This document shows, one piece after another, positions 23,720-31,995 of a stretch of DNA of 64,000 nucleotides (positions are counted from its first letter, which is position 1; each line of letters begins with the position of its first letter). The notes beneath the pieces were generated by a model that made no database searches, was not told the origin of the DNA, and worked only from the letters and a program-made list of their open reading frames with translations. The stretch comes from Sphingomonas sp. BT-65 (lineage in GTDB: Bacteria > Pseudomonadota > Alphaproteobacteria > Sphingomonadales > Sphingomonadaceae), in assembly GCF_026107375.2 (NCBI RefSeq), contig NZ_JAPCIA010000001.1, positions 1,984,001-2,048,000 on the forward strand, given 5' to 3'. The translations under genes and the position numbers were made by a program.

Positions 23720-25360
23720 GTGCATTGGATCGGCCGCCGTGCGGAAGACAAGGTTAGGAAGGTACCCCGGCTTGCGCTGGCCGTAGCCATGCTGTTCGCC
23801 GCCACCGCCGCGCCGGCTGAGGAACTGCCCCGCCTGGAAAGCCGTGACGGCCATCATGCGCTGATCGTCGACGGGGCGCCGTTTCTGGTGCTCGGCGCGC
23901 AGGTCAACAACTCGAGTGCATGGCCGGCGATGCTGCCCAAGGTGTGGCCGATGATGAACCGGCTCCACGCCAACACCGTGCAGGTGCCGATCGCCTGGGA
24001 GCAGATCGAGCCCGAGGAAGGCAAGTTCGACTTCAGCTTCCTCGACCAGCTGCTGCGCGAGGCGCGCGCCAACGACAAGCGCCTGATCCTTTTGTGGTTC
24101 GCGACGTGGAAGAACACCGCGCCGGCCTATGCCCCGGCCTGGGTGAAGCTCGACAACAAGCGCTTCCCGCGGATGCTCAACGCCAAGGGCGAGACGCATT
24201 ATGCGCTGTCGCCCTTCGCGACATCGACGCTGGAGGCGGACACGCGCGCGTTCGTGCGGCTGATGGAGCACCTCAAAACCGCCGATCCGCAGAATACGGT
24301 GATCACCGTGCAGGTGCAGAACGAAGCCGGCACCTATGGCAGCGCGCGCGATCACTCGCCCGAGGCCAACCGCCTGTTCGCGGGGCCCGTGCCCGAGGCG
24401 GTGCGCAAGCGCTTCGGCAAGGGCCCGGGCAGCTGGACCGCGCTATTCGGGCGCGATGCCGAGCTCTATTTCCATAGCTGGGCGGTGGCCTCGTATATCG
24501 ACAAGGTCGCGGCGGCGGGGAAGAAGGTGAAGCCGCTGCCAATGTATGTGAACGCGGCGCTGCCCAGCGATCCGTTCGTCTGGCAGGATCCGAACACCTA
24601 CGCATCCGGCGGCCCCGCGCCCGCGGTGATCGATGTCTACAAGGCGGCGGCGCCGAACCTCGACTGGCTGTCGCCCGATATCTACAATCCGGACCACAAG
24701 GCCTATCTCGGCTTCCTTGGCCAATATGCGCGCAAGGACAATCCGCTGTTCGTCGCGGAGACGGGCAATGCGCGCCACTATGCCCGCTATTTCTTCGCGG
24801 CGATCGGGCGCGGCGCGATCGGCTTCTCGCCGTTCGGGATGGACGAGACGGACTATTTCAATTTCCCGCTCGGCGCGAAGGCGCTGGACGAGGCGACCGT
24901 CGCCGCCTTCGCGCGCAATTACGAGCTGTTCGCGCCGATGCAGCGCGTCTGGGCGAAGGCCGCAGCCGCGGGCAAGGTGTGGGGTGCGGCCGAGCCGACC
25001 GATCCGGCCGCCAAGTTCGCGCAAGTGCTGAATCTCGGCCGCTATACCGCCACCGTCACCTTCGGCCGGCCGCAATTCGGCGTCGATCCGCCCAAGGGGA
25101 ATCCGTCACCTTCCGGCGGCGTCGCCGTCGCGGAGCTGGGACCGGACGAGTATCTGGTCACCGGCTTCGACGCGCGGATCGAGTTCGCGCGCGCCGAGGG
25201 CGACAAGAGGCCATTGCTCTTCGACCGGGTCGAGGAAGGTCATTACGACAAGGGCCAATGGGTCTTCCTGCGCCGCTGGAACGGCGACCAGATCGATTAC
25301 GGCCTGAATTTCACGGGCGCCAGGCAAGTGCTGCGCGTCAAGCTCGCCACTTACCGCTAA
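23720..25360 (+). CDS. GH35 beta-galactosidase (DUF5597 type), xyloglucan side-chain enzyme
   Basis: A 546-residue exported glycoside hydrolase of family 35 with the DUF5597-type C-terminal domain, like the xyloglucan-specific GH35 enzyme of Cellvibrio. It should remove galactose from xyloglucan oligosaccharides in the periplasm. The signal peptide is VPRLALAVAMLFAATAAPAE (residues about 15-34). The acid/base Glu is in TVQVQNEAGTYG and the nucleophile Glu in LFVAETGNARHY. The start is GTG 23720 with GGGGAGG at 23708-23714. It lies downstream of an operator and 24 nt before the GH31 gene, so the two form an operon. Confidence 0.85.
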   Translation: MHWIGRRAEDKVRKVPRLALAVAMLFAATAAPAEELPRLESRDGHHALIVDGAPFLVLGAQVNNSSAWPAMLPKVWPMMNRLHANTVQVPIAWEQIEPEEGKFDFSFLDQLLREARANDKRLILLWFATWKNTAPAYAPAWVKLDNKRFPRMLNAKGETHYALSPFATSTLEADTRAFVRLMEHLKTADPQNTVITVQVQNEAGTYGSARDHSPEANRLFAGPVPEAVRKRFGKGPGSWTALFGRDAELYFHSWAVASYIDKVAAAGKKVKPLPMYVNAALPSDPFVWQDPNTYASGGPAPAVIDVYKAAAPNLDWLSPDIYNPDHKAYLGFLGQYARKDNPLFVAETGNARHYARYFFAAIGRGAIGFSPFGMDETDYFNFPLGAKALDEATVAAFARNYELFAPMQRVWAKAAAAGKVWGAAEPTDPAAKFAQVLNLGRYTATVTFGRPQFGVDPPKGNPSPSGGVAVAELGPDEYLVTGFDARIEFARAEGDKRPLLFDRVEEGHYDKGQWVFLRRWNGDQIDYGLNFTGARQVLRVKLATYR

Positions 25361-25384
25361 ACCACAAGATCGCCGGAGAGAGAG

Positions 25385-28252
25385 ATGAAGATCGCCGCCC
25401 TGCTGAGCGCCAGCATGATAGCGTTGTCGGTGCCCGCCATGGCCCAATCGACGGAGGGCTGGCGCAAGACCGGCACCGGCATCGTGGTCACACCGGCGCA
25501 GGGCGAGGAGAAGCGCGTCGAGCTTCAGGTCTATGGCGACGGACTGATCCGCGTGACCGAGAGCGACACGGCCGATCCCAAGGTGCCGGAGAGCCTGCAG
25601 GTGATCGCCGCACCCGTGAAGCAGGGCTTCACCGTCAGCGAGAGCGGCGGCAGCGTGACGCTGGCGACGCCGAGCCTGTCGGCGACGGTGCGGCTGGTGG
25701 ACGGCAATGTCGCGTTCCGGGACGCGGCGGGCAATGCGATCCTGAGCGAAGCGGCGAGCGCCAGCTTCCGGCCAGCGCATGCTGAGGGGCAGAATTACGT
25801 CGCGGTGACCCAGCAGTTCAACCGTGGCACCGACGAAGGCTTTTACGGCCTCGGCCAGCACCAGAACGGCCAGTTCAATTACAATGGCGAGGATGTCGAG
25901 CTCGCCCAGTATAATTTCGTCGCGGCGGTGCCCTTCGTCGTCTCGACGCGCAACTATGGCGTGCTGTGGGACAATAACGGCATCAGCCGCTTCGGGAATC
26001 CCAAGCCCTATGCGCTCGCCGGTGCCGCGGGCGATGGCCTGCGCGTCGAGGGCAAGGATGGCCGCCCCGGCTGGGACGCGCGCTATTATCTCGGCGAGCG
26101 GCTCGCGGTTTCGCAGAGCGAGCAGGCGATCAACTACCAGCATATCCGCGACCTCAAGAACTGGCCGGCGGACGCCAAGGCCAAGACCGTCGCGGCCGAG
26201 GGCGGGCAGAATACTGCGGGCAACGCGGTCGAGACCCAGCGCGTCGAATGGTCGGCGAACGTGACCGCGGACAAGAGCGGGCTGCACCGCTTCCGGCTCT
26301 ATGGCTCAAGCTATTTCAAGCTCTATGTCGACGGCAAGCTGGTGATGGATCGCTGGCGCCAGAACTGGCACCCCTGGTTCCACAATTTCGACGTGCCGAT
26401 GACAGCAGGCAAGCCGGTCGCGATCCGCATCGAATGGGAGCCGAACGCCGGCTATCTCTCGCTCCACCATAGCGATCCGTTGCCGCAGGCCGAGCGCCAC
26501 TCGCTCACCCTGACCTCCGATCTGGCGCGTGCGATCGATTACTATGTCGTCGCGGGCAAGGACCTGGACGGGGTGGTCTCGGGCTATCGCAAGCTCACCG
26601 GCAAGGCGTCAATGCTGCCCAAATGGGCCTATGGCTTCTGGCAGAGCCGCCAGCGCTACGACACGCAGCAGGAGATCCTCGATGTCGTGAAGACCTATCG
26701 CGACCTCAAGATCCCGCTCGACAACATCGTGCTCGACTGGCGCTATTGGCGCGACGACGATTGGGGCAGCCACCGGCTCGAACCCAAGCGCTTCCCCGAC
26801 CCCAAGGGGATGATCGACGCGCTGCACAAGCAGCACGCCAACTTCATGATCTCGGTCTGGCCCAAATTCTATCCGACCACCGACACCTACAAGGAGCTCG
26901 CGGCGGCGGGCGGCGTCTATACGCGCAACATCACCATGGGGAACAAGGACTGGGTCGGCCCCGGCTATCTCAACACCGACTACGACCCCTACAACCCCAG
27001 GGCGCGCGACATCTATTGGCGGCAGATCCGCGACCGGCTCGCGGTGCTCGGGGTCGACGGCTGGTGGCTCGACGCCAACGAGCCCGACATGCACTCCAAC
27101 CTCTCGCCCGAGGAGCGCGCCTGGATCATGGGCCCGACCGCGCGGGGCCCTGGCGGCGAATTCTACAACAGCTTCTCGCTGCCGCATTCGGAGAATGTCT
27201 ATCGCGGCCAGCGCGCGATGCGGCCCGATGTGCGGCCCTATATCCTTTCGCGCTCGGCCTTTGGCGGCATCCAGCGCGCCGGGGCGACCATCTGGTCGGG
27301 CGACATCGCCAGCCGCTGGGACGATCTGCGCGAGCAGATTCCGGCGGGGATCAACTTCTCGATGACCGGCATCCCCAACTGGTCGCACGACATCGGCGGC
27401 TTCGCGCTCGAGGATCGCTATACGAAGCAGGACCCGGCGCATGTCGACGAGTGGCGCGAGCTCTATCTGCGCTGGTTCCAGTTCGGCGCTTTCTCGCCGG
27501 TGTTCCGCAGCCACGGCGAGTTCCCGTATCGCGAGACCTACAATATCGCCCCCGCGGGCTCGCCGGTGCGCGATGCGCTGATCCGCTACACCCAGCTGCG
27601 CTACCGGCTGATGCCGTACATCTACACGCTCGCCGCCGACACCAACCAGAAGGACGGCAGCATCATGCGCGGGCTGGTGATGGACTTCCCGCAGGACCCC
27701 AAGGTGCGCGGCATCGGCGACCAGTATCTGTTCGGCCCGGCGCTGCTCGTGACCCCGGTGACGCAGTTCAAGGCGCGCAGCCGCGACGTCTACCTCCCCG
27801 CCGGGGCCGACTGGTTCGACCTCGACACCGGCAAGCGCGAGCGCGGTGGCCGGACGGTGAAGGCCGATGCGCCGGCCGAGATCATCCCGGTCTATGTCCG
27901 CGCCGGCAGCATCGTCCCTACCGGGCCGGTGATGCAATATACCGACGAGACGCCCGACGCGCCGCTGACCATCCTGGTCTATCCCGGCGCCGACGGCAGC
28001 TTCTCGCTCTATGAGGATGATGGCCGCAGCCACCAGTTCGAGAAGGGCGGGTTCAGCCGCATCCCCTTCGCCTATGACGACGCCACCGGCACGCTCACCA
28101 TCGGCGCGCGCCAGGGCAGCTACAAGGGGATGGTCGCCAACCGCCAGATCATCGTGCGCTGGATGAAGGACGGCAGCGGCATCGACGGCAGCGACGGGCT
28201 GGCGGCGCCGGTCACCTATGCGGGACGGCAGGTGACGGTGAAGCGGCCGTGA
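25385..28252 (+). CDS. GH31 alpha-xylosidase with PA14 insert
   Basis: A 955-residue exported enzyme that removes alpha-1,6-xylose from the non-reducing end of xyloglucan oligosaccharides. Signal peptide MKIAALLSASMIALSVPAMA. The GH31 N-terminal beta domain is interrupted by a PA14-like region (about residues 240-365, including RFRLYGSSYFKLYVDGKLV), as in the Cellvibrio alpha-xylosidase. The nucleophile is Asp563 in WWLDANEPDMHSN and the acid/base Asp640 in IWSGDIASRWDDL. An AGAGAGA site precedes ATG 25385. It is coupled to the GH35 gene upstream and the pair is probably controlled by the operator at 23653. Confidence 0.92.
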   Translation: MKIAALLSASMIALSVPAMAQSTEGWRKTGTGIVVTPAQGEEKRVELQVYGDGLIRVTESDTADPKVPESLQVIAAPVKQGFTVSESGGSVTLATPSLSATVRLVDGNVAFRDAAGNAILSEAASASFRPAHAEGQNYVAVTQQFNRGTDEGFYGLGQHQNGQFNYNGEDVELAQYNFVAAVPFVVSTRNYGVLWDNNGISRFGNPKPYALAGAAGDGLRVEGKDGRPGWDARYYLGERLAVSQSEQAINYQHIRDLKNWPADAKAKTVAAEGGQNTAGNAVETQRVEWSANVTADKSGLHRFRLYGSSYFKLYVDGKLVMDRWRQNWHPWFHNFDVPMTAGKPVAIRIEWEPNAGYLSLHHSDPLPQAERHSLTLTSDLARAIDYYVVAGKDLDGVVSGYRKLTGKASMLPKWAYGFWQSRQRYDTQQEILDVVKTYRDLKIPLDNIVLDWRYWRDDDWGSHRLEPKRFPDPKGMIDALHKQHANFMISVWPKFYPTTDTYKELAAAGGVYTRNITMGNKDWVGPGYLNTDYDPYNPRARDIYWRQIRDRLAVLGVDGWWLDANEPDMHSNLSPEERAWIMGPTARGPGGEFYNSFSLPHSENVYRGQRAMRPDVRPYILSRSAFGGIQRAGATIWSGDIASRWDDLREQIPAGINFSMTGIPNWSHDIGGFALEDRYTKQDPAHVDEWRELYLRWFQFGAFSPVFRSHGEFPYRETYNIAPAGSPVRDALIRYTQLRYRLMPYIYTLAADTNQKDGSIMRGLVMDFPQDPKVRGIGDQYLFGPALLVTPVTQFKARSRDVYLPAGADWFDLDTGKRERGGRTVKADAPAEIIPVYVRAGSIVPTGPVMQYTDETPDAPLTILVYPGADGSFSLYEDDGRSHQFEKGGFSRIPFAYDDATGTLTIGARQGSYKGMVANRQIIVRWMKDGSGIDGSDGLAAPVTYAGRQVTVKRP

Positions 28253-28293
28253 GCCTTCCACCCGCCGCCGGTGCGTGCCGGCGGAAGCAGCTC

Positions 28294-28423
28294 AATCCTC
28301 CCCCGCCAGGAGAGGTGTCAGCCGCAGGCTGACGGAGGGGGCGGAAACGGTCATGCTTGTTGGGAATCCTCCCCCTCCGTCGCGTTTCGCGCGCCACCTC
28401 CCCCTGGCTGGCGGGGGAGGATT
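28294..28423. repeat. long inverted repeat, family B copy 2
   Basis: The left arm starts AATCCTCCCCCGCCAGGAG at 28294 and the right arm ends TGGCGGGGGAGGATT at 28423. It matches copy 1 (14414) in arms and in the inner GGAGGGGGCGG and CCCCCTCCG pair, with a 4-bp duplication (CTGGCTGG) in the right arm. It fills the gap between the convergent GH31 and GH29 genes. Confidence 0.85.
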
Positions 28424-28435
28424 GTACGATGCCCT

Positions 28436-30040
28436 CTACGTGACCCTGCCGCCCTCGATCCGCAGCACAGGGACGAATGCCCCCGCGTCCGGCGGCGGGA
28501 GCGTGACGCGCAGCCCGCCCGTCCCGCGCTCGAACGCGACCGGCCCGTGGCCGAGCAGCGTCACCCGCTCCACCGCGGCCTCCGCAAGCGCGGCGATCGT
28601 CACCGCCTCGCGCGGCCAGTCCATCACCGCCGCGTAGAGCTTGCCGCGGTTTGCAGTGAAGCGGATGTCGGCGGCGGAGAATACGGCCTTGTCTTCATTG
28701 AACATGCCCTCGCCGATCTGCATCGGGCCCTCGCCATAGCGGCGCCATGGGCGGCTGCCGTGAATCGCCTCGGCATTCACCGCCATCCAGCGCGCCATGC
28801 CGTCCAGCACCTTCTCCTCCTCGTCGTCGATGCTCCCGTCACCGCGCTGGGGAATGGAGAGGAGGAGGTTGCCGTTCTTCGAGACGATGTCCAGCAGCCG
28901 CTGGATCACCTGCTTCGCGGTCTTGTAGCCCTTCCGCTCATAGAGCGGGCGGTCATAGTGCCAGCTGCCGAGACAGGTGCAGGTCTGCCAGGGTTCGGGC
29001 CGGATATCCGCGACAAAGCCCCGCTCGACATCGTCGGTAGCGGCGCGACGCTGTTCGGGAGTCAGCGTCTTGGCGGTCAGAACGACATCGACTGCGCCGT
29101 GCATCGCAATCGACTGGTTGTAGTAATGCGCCGCCGCCTCGAGCCCGAAGCGCTCCAGCGGAAGCCTGAAATTGTCCATGTAGACAAGGTCTGGCCGGTA
29201 TTTCTCGACCAGATCCTTCTGCCGCGCCAACCAGTGCGGGGCAAAGCCGGGATTGTTCGCTGGCACGTTCTCAAGCCACTTGCCGTCGTTCGCTTCGTGC
29301 CAGGTAGCCATTTCCTTCATGCTGCCCAGGCCGTTTGGGACGACCATCGACGGGCCGGTATAGAGGAGCTGCGGGTCGAACCCCTGCCACCATCTGCCCT
29401 TGCCGTCGGCCTTGCGCAGCCGGAAGGCGTCGTAGCGCACGCCGCGCATCGGCCCCTCGGCGTCATAGCCATAGGCGGTCTGCCACCAATGCCAGGCATG
29501 TGCGCTATGGTTGGAGACACCGAAGCGCAGCCCTGCCGCGCGCACCGCGCGTTGCCAAGTCCCGACGATGTCACGCTTCGGGCCGATCCGGGTCGTGTTC
29601 CACGGGTGGTGGCTGCTGTCGAACATATCGAGATTGTCGTGATGGTTCGCCATCGACACGATATAGCGCGCGCCCGCAGCCTTATACTTGGCGACCAGCA
29701 CCTCGGGCTGCCACTTGTCCGCGCGCCAGCGCGGGATGAACTCCATGAAGCCGAATTTCGACGGGTGGCCGTAGGTGCGCAGGTGATGCTCGTAGGTGGG
29801 GTGGCCCTGGATGTACATCAGCCGGCCGTACCAGTCGCCGAACTCGGGCACGCATTGCGGCCCCCAGTGCGACCACAGGCCAAGTTTGGCGTCGCGAAAC
29901 CAGTCTGGGCTACGGAAATGATCGGTGAGCGAAGCCCAGTCGGGGCGCACCGGTCCTTGCGCACCCTTGCCGCCTGCATGGGCCGCGCCCGCCAGCATCG
30001 CCGCGGCACCTCCGGCAAGCGCGTTGCGTCTGGTGATCAT
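28436..30040 (-). CDS. GH29 alpha-L-fucosidase
   Basis: A 534-residue exported fucosidase. A Tat leader (MITRRNALAGGAAAMLAGAA) is followed by the GH29 barrel: WFRDAKLGLWSHWGPQCVPE, YIVSMANHHDNLDMFDS with the paired His, and the nucleophile Asp in DLVYMDNFRLPLE. A C-terminal beta domain closes the protein. In this cluster it would remove terminal fucose from xyloglucan side chains, the job done by GH95 in several described xyloglucan loci. It is divergent from the acetylesterase gene, with the operator at 30082-30097 between them. Confidence 0.88.
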   Translation of the reverse strand: MITRRNALAGGAAAMLAGAAHAGGKGAQGPVRPDWASLTDHFRSPDWFRDAKLGLWSHWGPQCVPEFGDWYGRLMYIQGHPTYEHHLRTYGHPSKFGFMEFIPRWRADKWQPEVLVAKYKAAGARYIVSMANHHDNLDMFDSSHHPWNTTRIGPKRDIVGTWQRAVRAAGLRFGVSNHSAHAWHWWQTAYGYDAEGPMRGVRYDAFRLRKADGKGRWWQGFDPQLLYTGPSMVVPNGLGSMKEMATWHEANDGKWLENVPANNPGFAPHWLARQKDLVEKYRPDLVYMDNFRLPLERFGLEAAAHYYNQSIAMHGAVDVVLTAKTLTPEQRRAATDDVERGFVADIRPEPWQTCTCLGSWHYDRPLYERKGYKTAKQVIQRLLDIVSKNGNLLLSIPQRGDGSIDDEEEKVLDGMARWMAVNAEAIHGSRPWRRYGEGPMQIGEGMFNEDKAVFSAADIRFTANRGKLYAAVMDWPREAVTIAALAEAAVERVTLLGHGPVAFERGTGGLRVTLPPPDAGAFVPVLRIEGGRVT

Positions 30041-30081
30041 GTCGGTTCCTCTCCTGTCACGTCTTGCGCGATCCGATCAAT

Positions 30082-30097
30082 ATGGTAGCGCTATCAT
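30082..30097. promoter_or_regulatory. LacI-type operator, site 2 (between GH29 and acetylesterase)
   Basis: ATGGTAGCGCTATCAT differs at one position from a perfect 16-bp palindrome. It lies 41 bp from the GH29 start and 23 bp from the acetylesterase start, so it can control both divergent genes. Confidence 0.75.
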
Positions 30098-30120
30098 CAA
30101 ACAAGGTCGAGAGGGTTGCG

Positions 30121-31995
30121 ATGCAAAGGTGGATTTGCGGTACGGCGCTGACGATGGCTCTGGTGGCAGCGACGCCGGCGGGCGCGCAGACGTTGAAGCT
30201 CGCGCCGGTCTTTTCGGATCATATGGTGGTGCAACGGGACAAGCCCATGCCGGTGGAAGGGCATGCCGCGCCGGGCGCAGAGGTATCGGCACAGTTTGGC
30301 GACGCGCCTGCGGTGACCGGCCGCGCGGACGGCGAAGGCAAATGGCGGATCGAGCTTCCCGGGCATGGGCCGCTTGCATCCACCACGCTGACCGTGCGGT
30401 CGGGGAGCGAGACCGCGCGTCTCGCCAATGTCGCGGTTGGCGATGTGTTCCTCTGCTCCGGCCAGTCGAACATGGAGTTCACGCTCCGCGTCGCCACCAA
30501 TGCCGATACAGCCGTCGCGCAGAGCGCCAACCCCGCGCTGCGCCTGTTCAACGTGCCGCGCCAGAGCAGCACCGCACCGCAAGCGCAGTTCGCGGGGCCG
30601 GTCGTTTGGCAGCCGTCCGCGCCCACCAGCGCGCGCGATTTCTCCGCCGCCTGCTGGTTCATGGGAGCCGAACTGCAGCGCCTTCGCAAGGTGCCGGTCG
30701 GACTGATCGCGGCTTCCTGGGGCGGTTCGATCATCCAGGATTGGCTGAGCGAGGCGGGCTTGCGCCGCAATGGCGGTTTCGACGACGGGCTGGCGATGCT
30801 GGCGTTGCGCGGCACCGATCCCGCCGCCGCGCAACGCTGGCTGGACAAGGAGCTCGACCGCTATTTCAAGCGCGCGACGGCAAAACTCGGAGCGCCGATC
30901 CCCGCCGATCCCAATCGGTTCTGGGAAGAGTGGGATGTACCTGATCTGGCATCCTTCGACGGCGCCGGGGTCTACACCAGCGAGGTGATGCTGACCGCTG
31001 ACCAAGCACGGCGCGCACGGCGTATCCATCTGGGCGCGGTCGATGATTTCGATCAGACGCTGATCAATGGCGCAGTGATCGGCAGCACGGTCGGCTGGAC
31101 CAGCCAACGAACCTATCCGCTCGCCTCCGGCCAGCTCCGCGCCGGAGTCAACCGCATCCAGGTTCGCGCCATCGACACCGCCGGCGGCGGCGGCATGTGG
31201 GGCACGACGCCCCGCGGGATCGAACTGGATGACGGCAGCTCGGTCCCGCTCAACGGCCGCTGGCAGTTCCAGCGCGGCCTGGATGTTCGCGATGCGGGGA
31301 CAGCGCCATCTGTGCCCTGGATCGGAGCGAGCGGCCTGACGACGCTCTATAACGGCATGATCGCACCGCTGGGACGGATTCCGCTGGCCGGCATCGCTTG
31401 GTATCAGGGCGAGGCCAATGTCGGCGACTCCGCGGGTTACGCGAAGCTGCTGCCCTCGCTGATGGCGGACTGGCGCGCGCGTTTCTCGACCCGGCGATTC
31501 GCGATCGTCCAGCTCGCCAACTTCGGCCCGATGCAGAGCAAGCCCGTCGATTCGGCCTGGGCCGGGTTGCGCGAGGTGCAGCGTGCGACCGTGGCCGCGG
31601 ATCGCGACGCGGGCCTCGCGGTGGCGATCGACATCGGCGACCCGCGCGACATTCATCCGACGGACAAGAAGAGCGTTGGCCTGCGTCTCGCGCTCGCGAT
31701 GGAGGGAGCGAGCAATGCCCAGCTTCCGCAAGCTGTGCGGGAGGGCGGTCATGTGCGGTTGCGGTTCGATCGCCCATTGCAGGTGATCGGCGGCGCGGGA
31801 GCGGTCGGGTTCGAGGCATGCGGCGCGAACGGGTGCCGCTTCACCGCAGCGCGGCTCGCCGATCCCTCCACGATCCTCGTCGATGCAGTGCCGGGCGACA
31901 CCAGGGTCCGCTATCTCTGGGCCGACAGCCCGATCGCCAATCTCTACGATCGCGACGGGCTGCCGGTGGTACCGTTCGAGATCACCCTGCCCTAG
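30121..31995 (+). CDS. SGNH acetylesterase, CE20-like (sialate O-acetylesterase family), xyloglucan deacetylation
   Basis: A 624-residue exported SGNH-fold esterase. The signal peptide is MQRWICGTALTMALVAATPA. The nucleophile Ser116 is in FLCSGQSNMEF, followed by ASWGGSIIQDWLS and the IAWYQGEANVGD block; the catalytic Asp/His pair is near DPRDIHPTDKKS. A jelly-roll-type insert (about residues 290-400) splits the domain, as in the xyloglucan acetylesterase of Xanthomonas that founded family CE20. It would strip acetyl groups from galactose residues so that glycosidases can act. ATG 30121 is chosen; the frame from 30064 overlaps the operator. It converges with GH74, stops overlapping by 4 nt. 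Confidence 0.82.
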   Translation: MQRWICGTALTMALVAATPAGAQTLKLAPVFSDHMVVQRDKPMPVEGHAAPGAEVSAQFGDAPAVTGRADGEGKWRIELPGHGPLASTTLTVRSGSETARLANVAVGDVFLCSGQSNMEFTLRVATNADTAVAQSANPALRLFNVPRQSSTAPQAQFAGPVVWQPSAPTSARDFSAACWFMGAELQRLRKVPVGLIAASWGGSIIQDWLSEAGLRRNGGFDDGLAMLALRGTDPAAAQRWLDKELDRYFKRATAKLGAPIPADPNRFWEEWDVPDLASFDGAGVYTSEVMLTADQARRARRIHLGAVDDFDQTLINGAVIGSTVGWTSQRTYPLASGQLRAGVNRIQVRAIDTAGGGGMWGTTPRGIELDDGSSVPLNGRWQFQRGLDVRDAGTAPSVPWIGASGLTTLYNGMIAPLGRIPLAGIAWYQGEANVGDSAGYAKLLPSLMADWRARFSTRRFAIVQLANFGPMQSKPVDSAWAGLREVQRATVAADRDAGLAVAIDIGDPRDIHPTDKKSVGLRLALAMEGASNAQLPQAVREGGHVRLRFDRPLQVIGGAGAVGFEACGANGCRFTAARLADPSTILVDAVPGDTRVRYLWADSPIANLYDRDGLPVVPFEITLP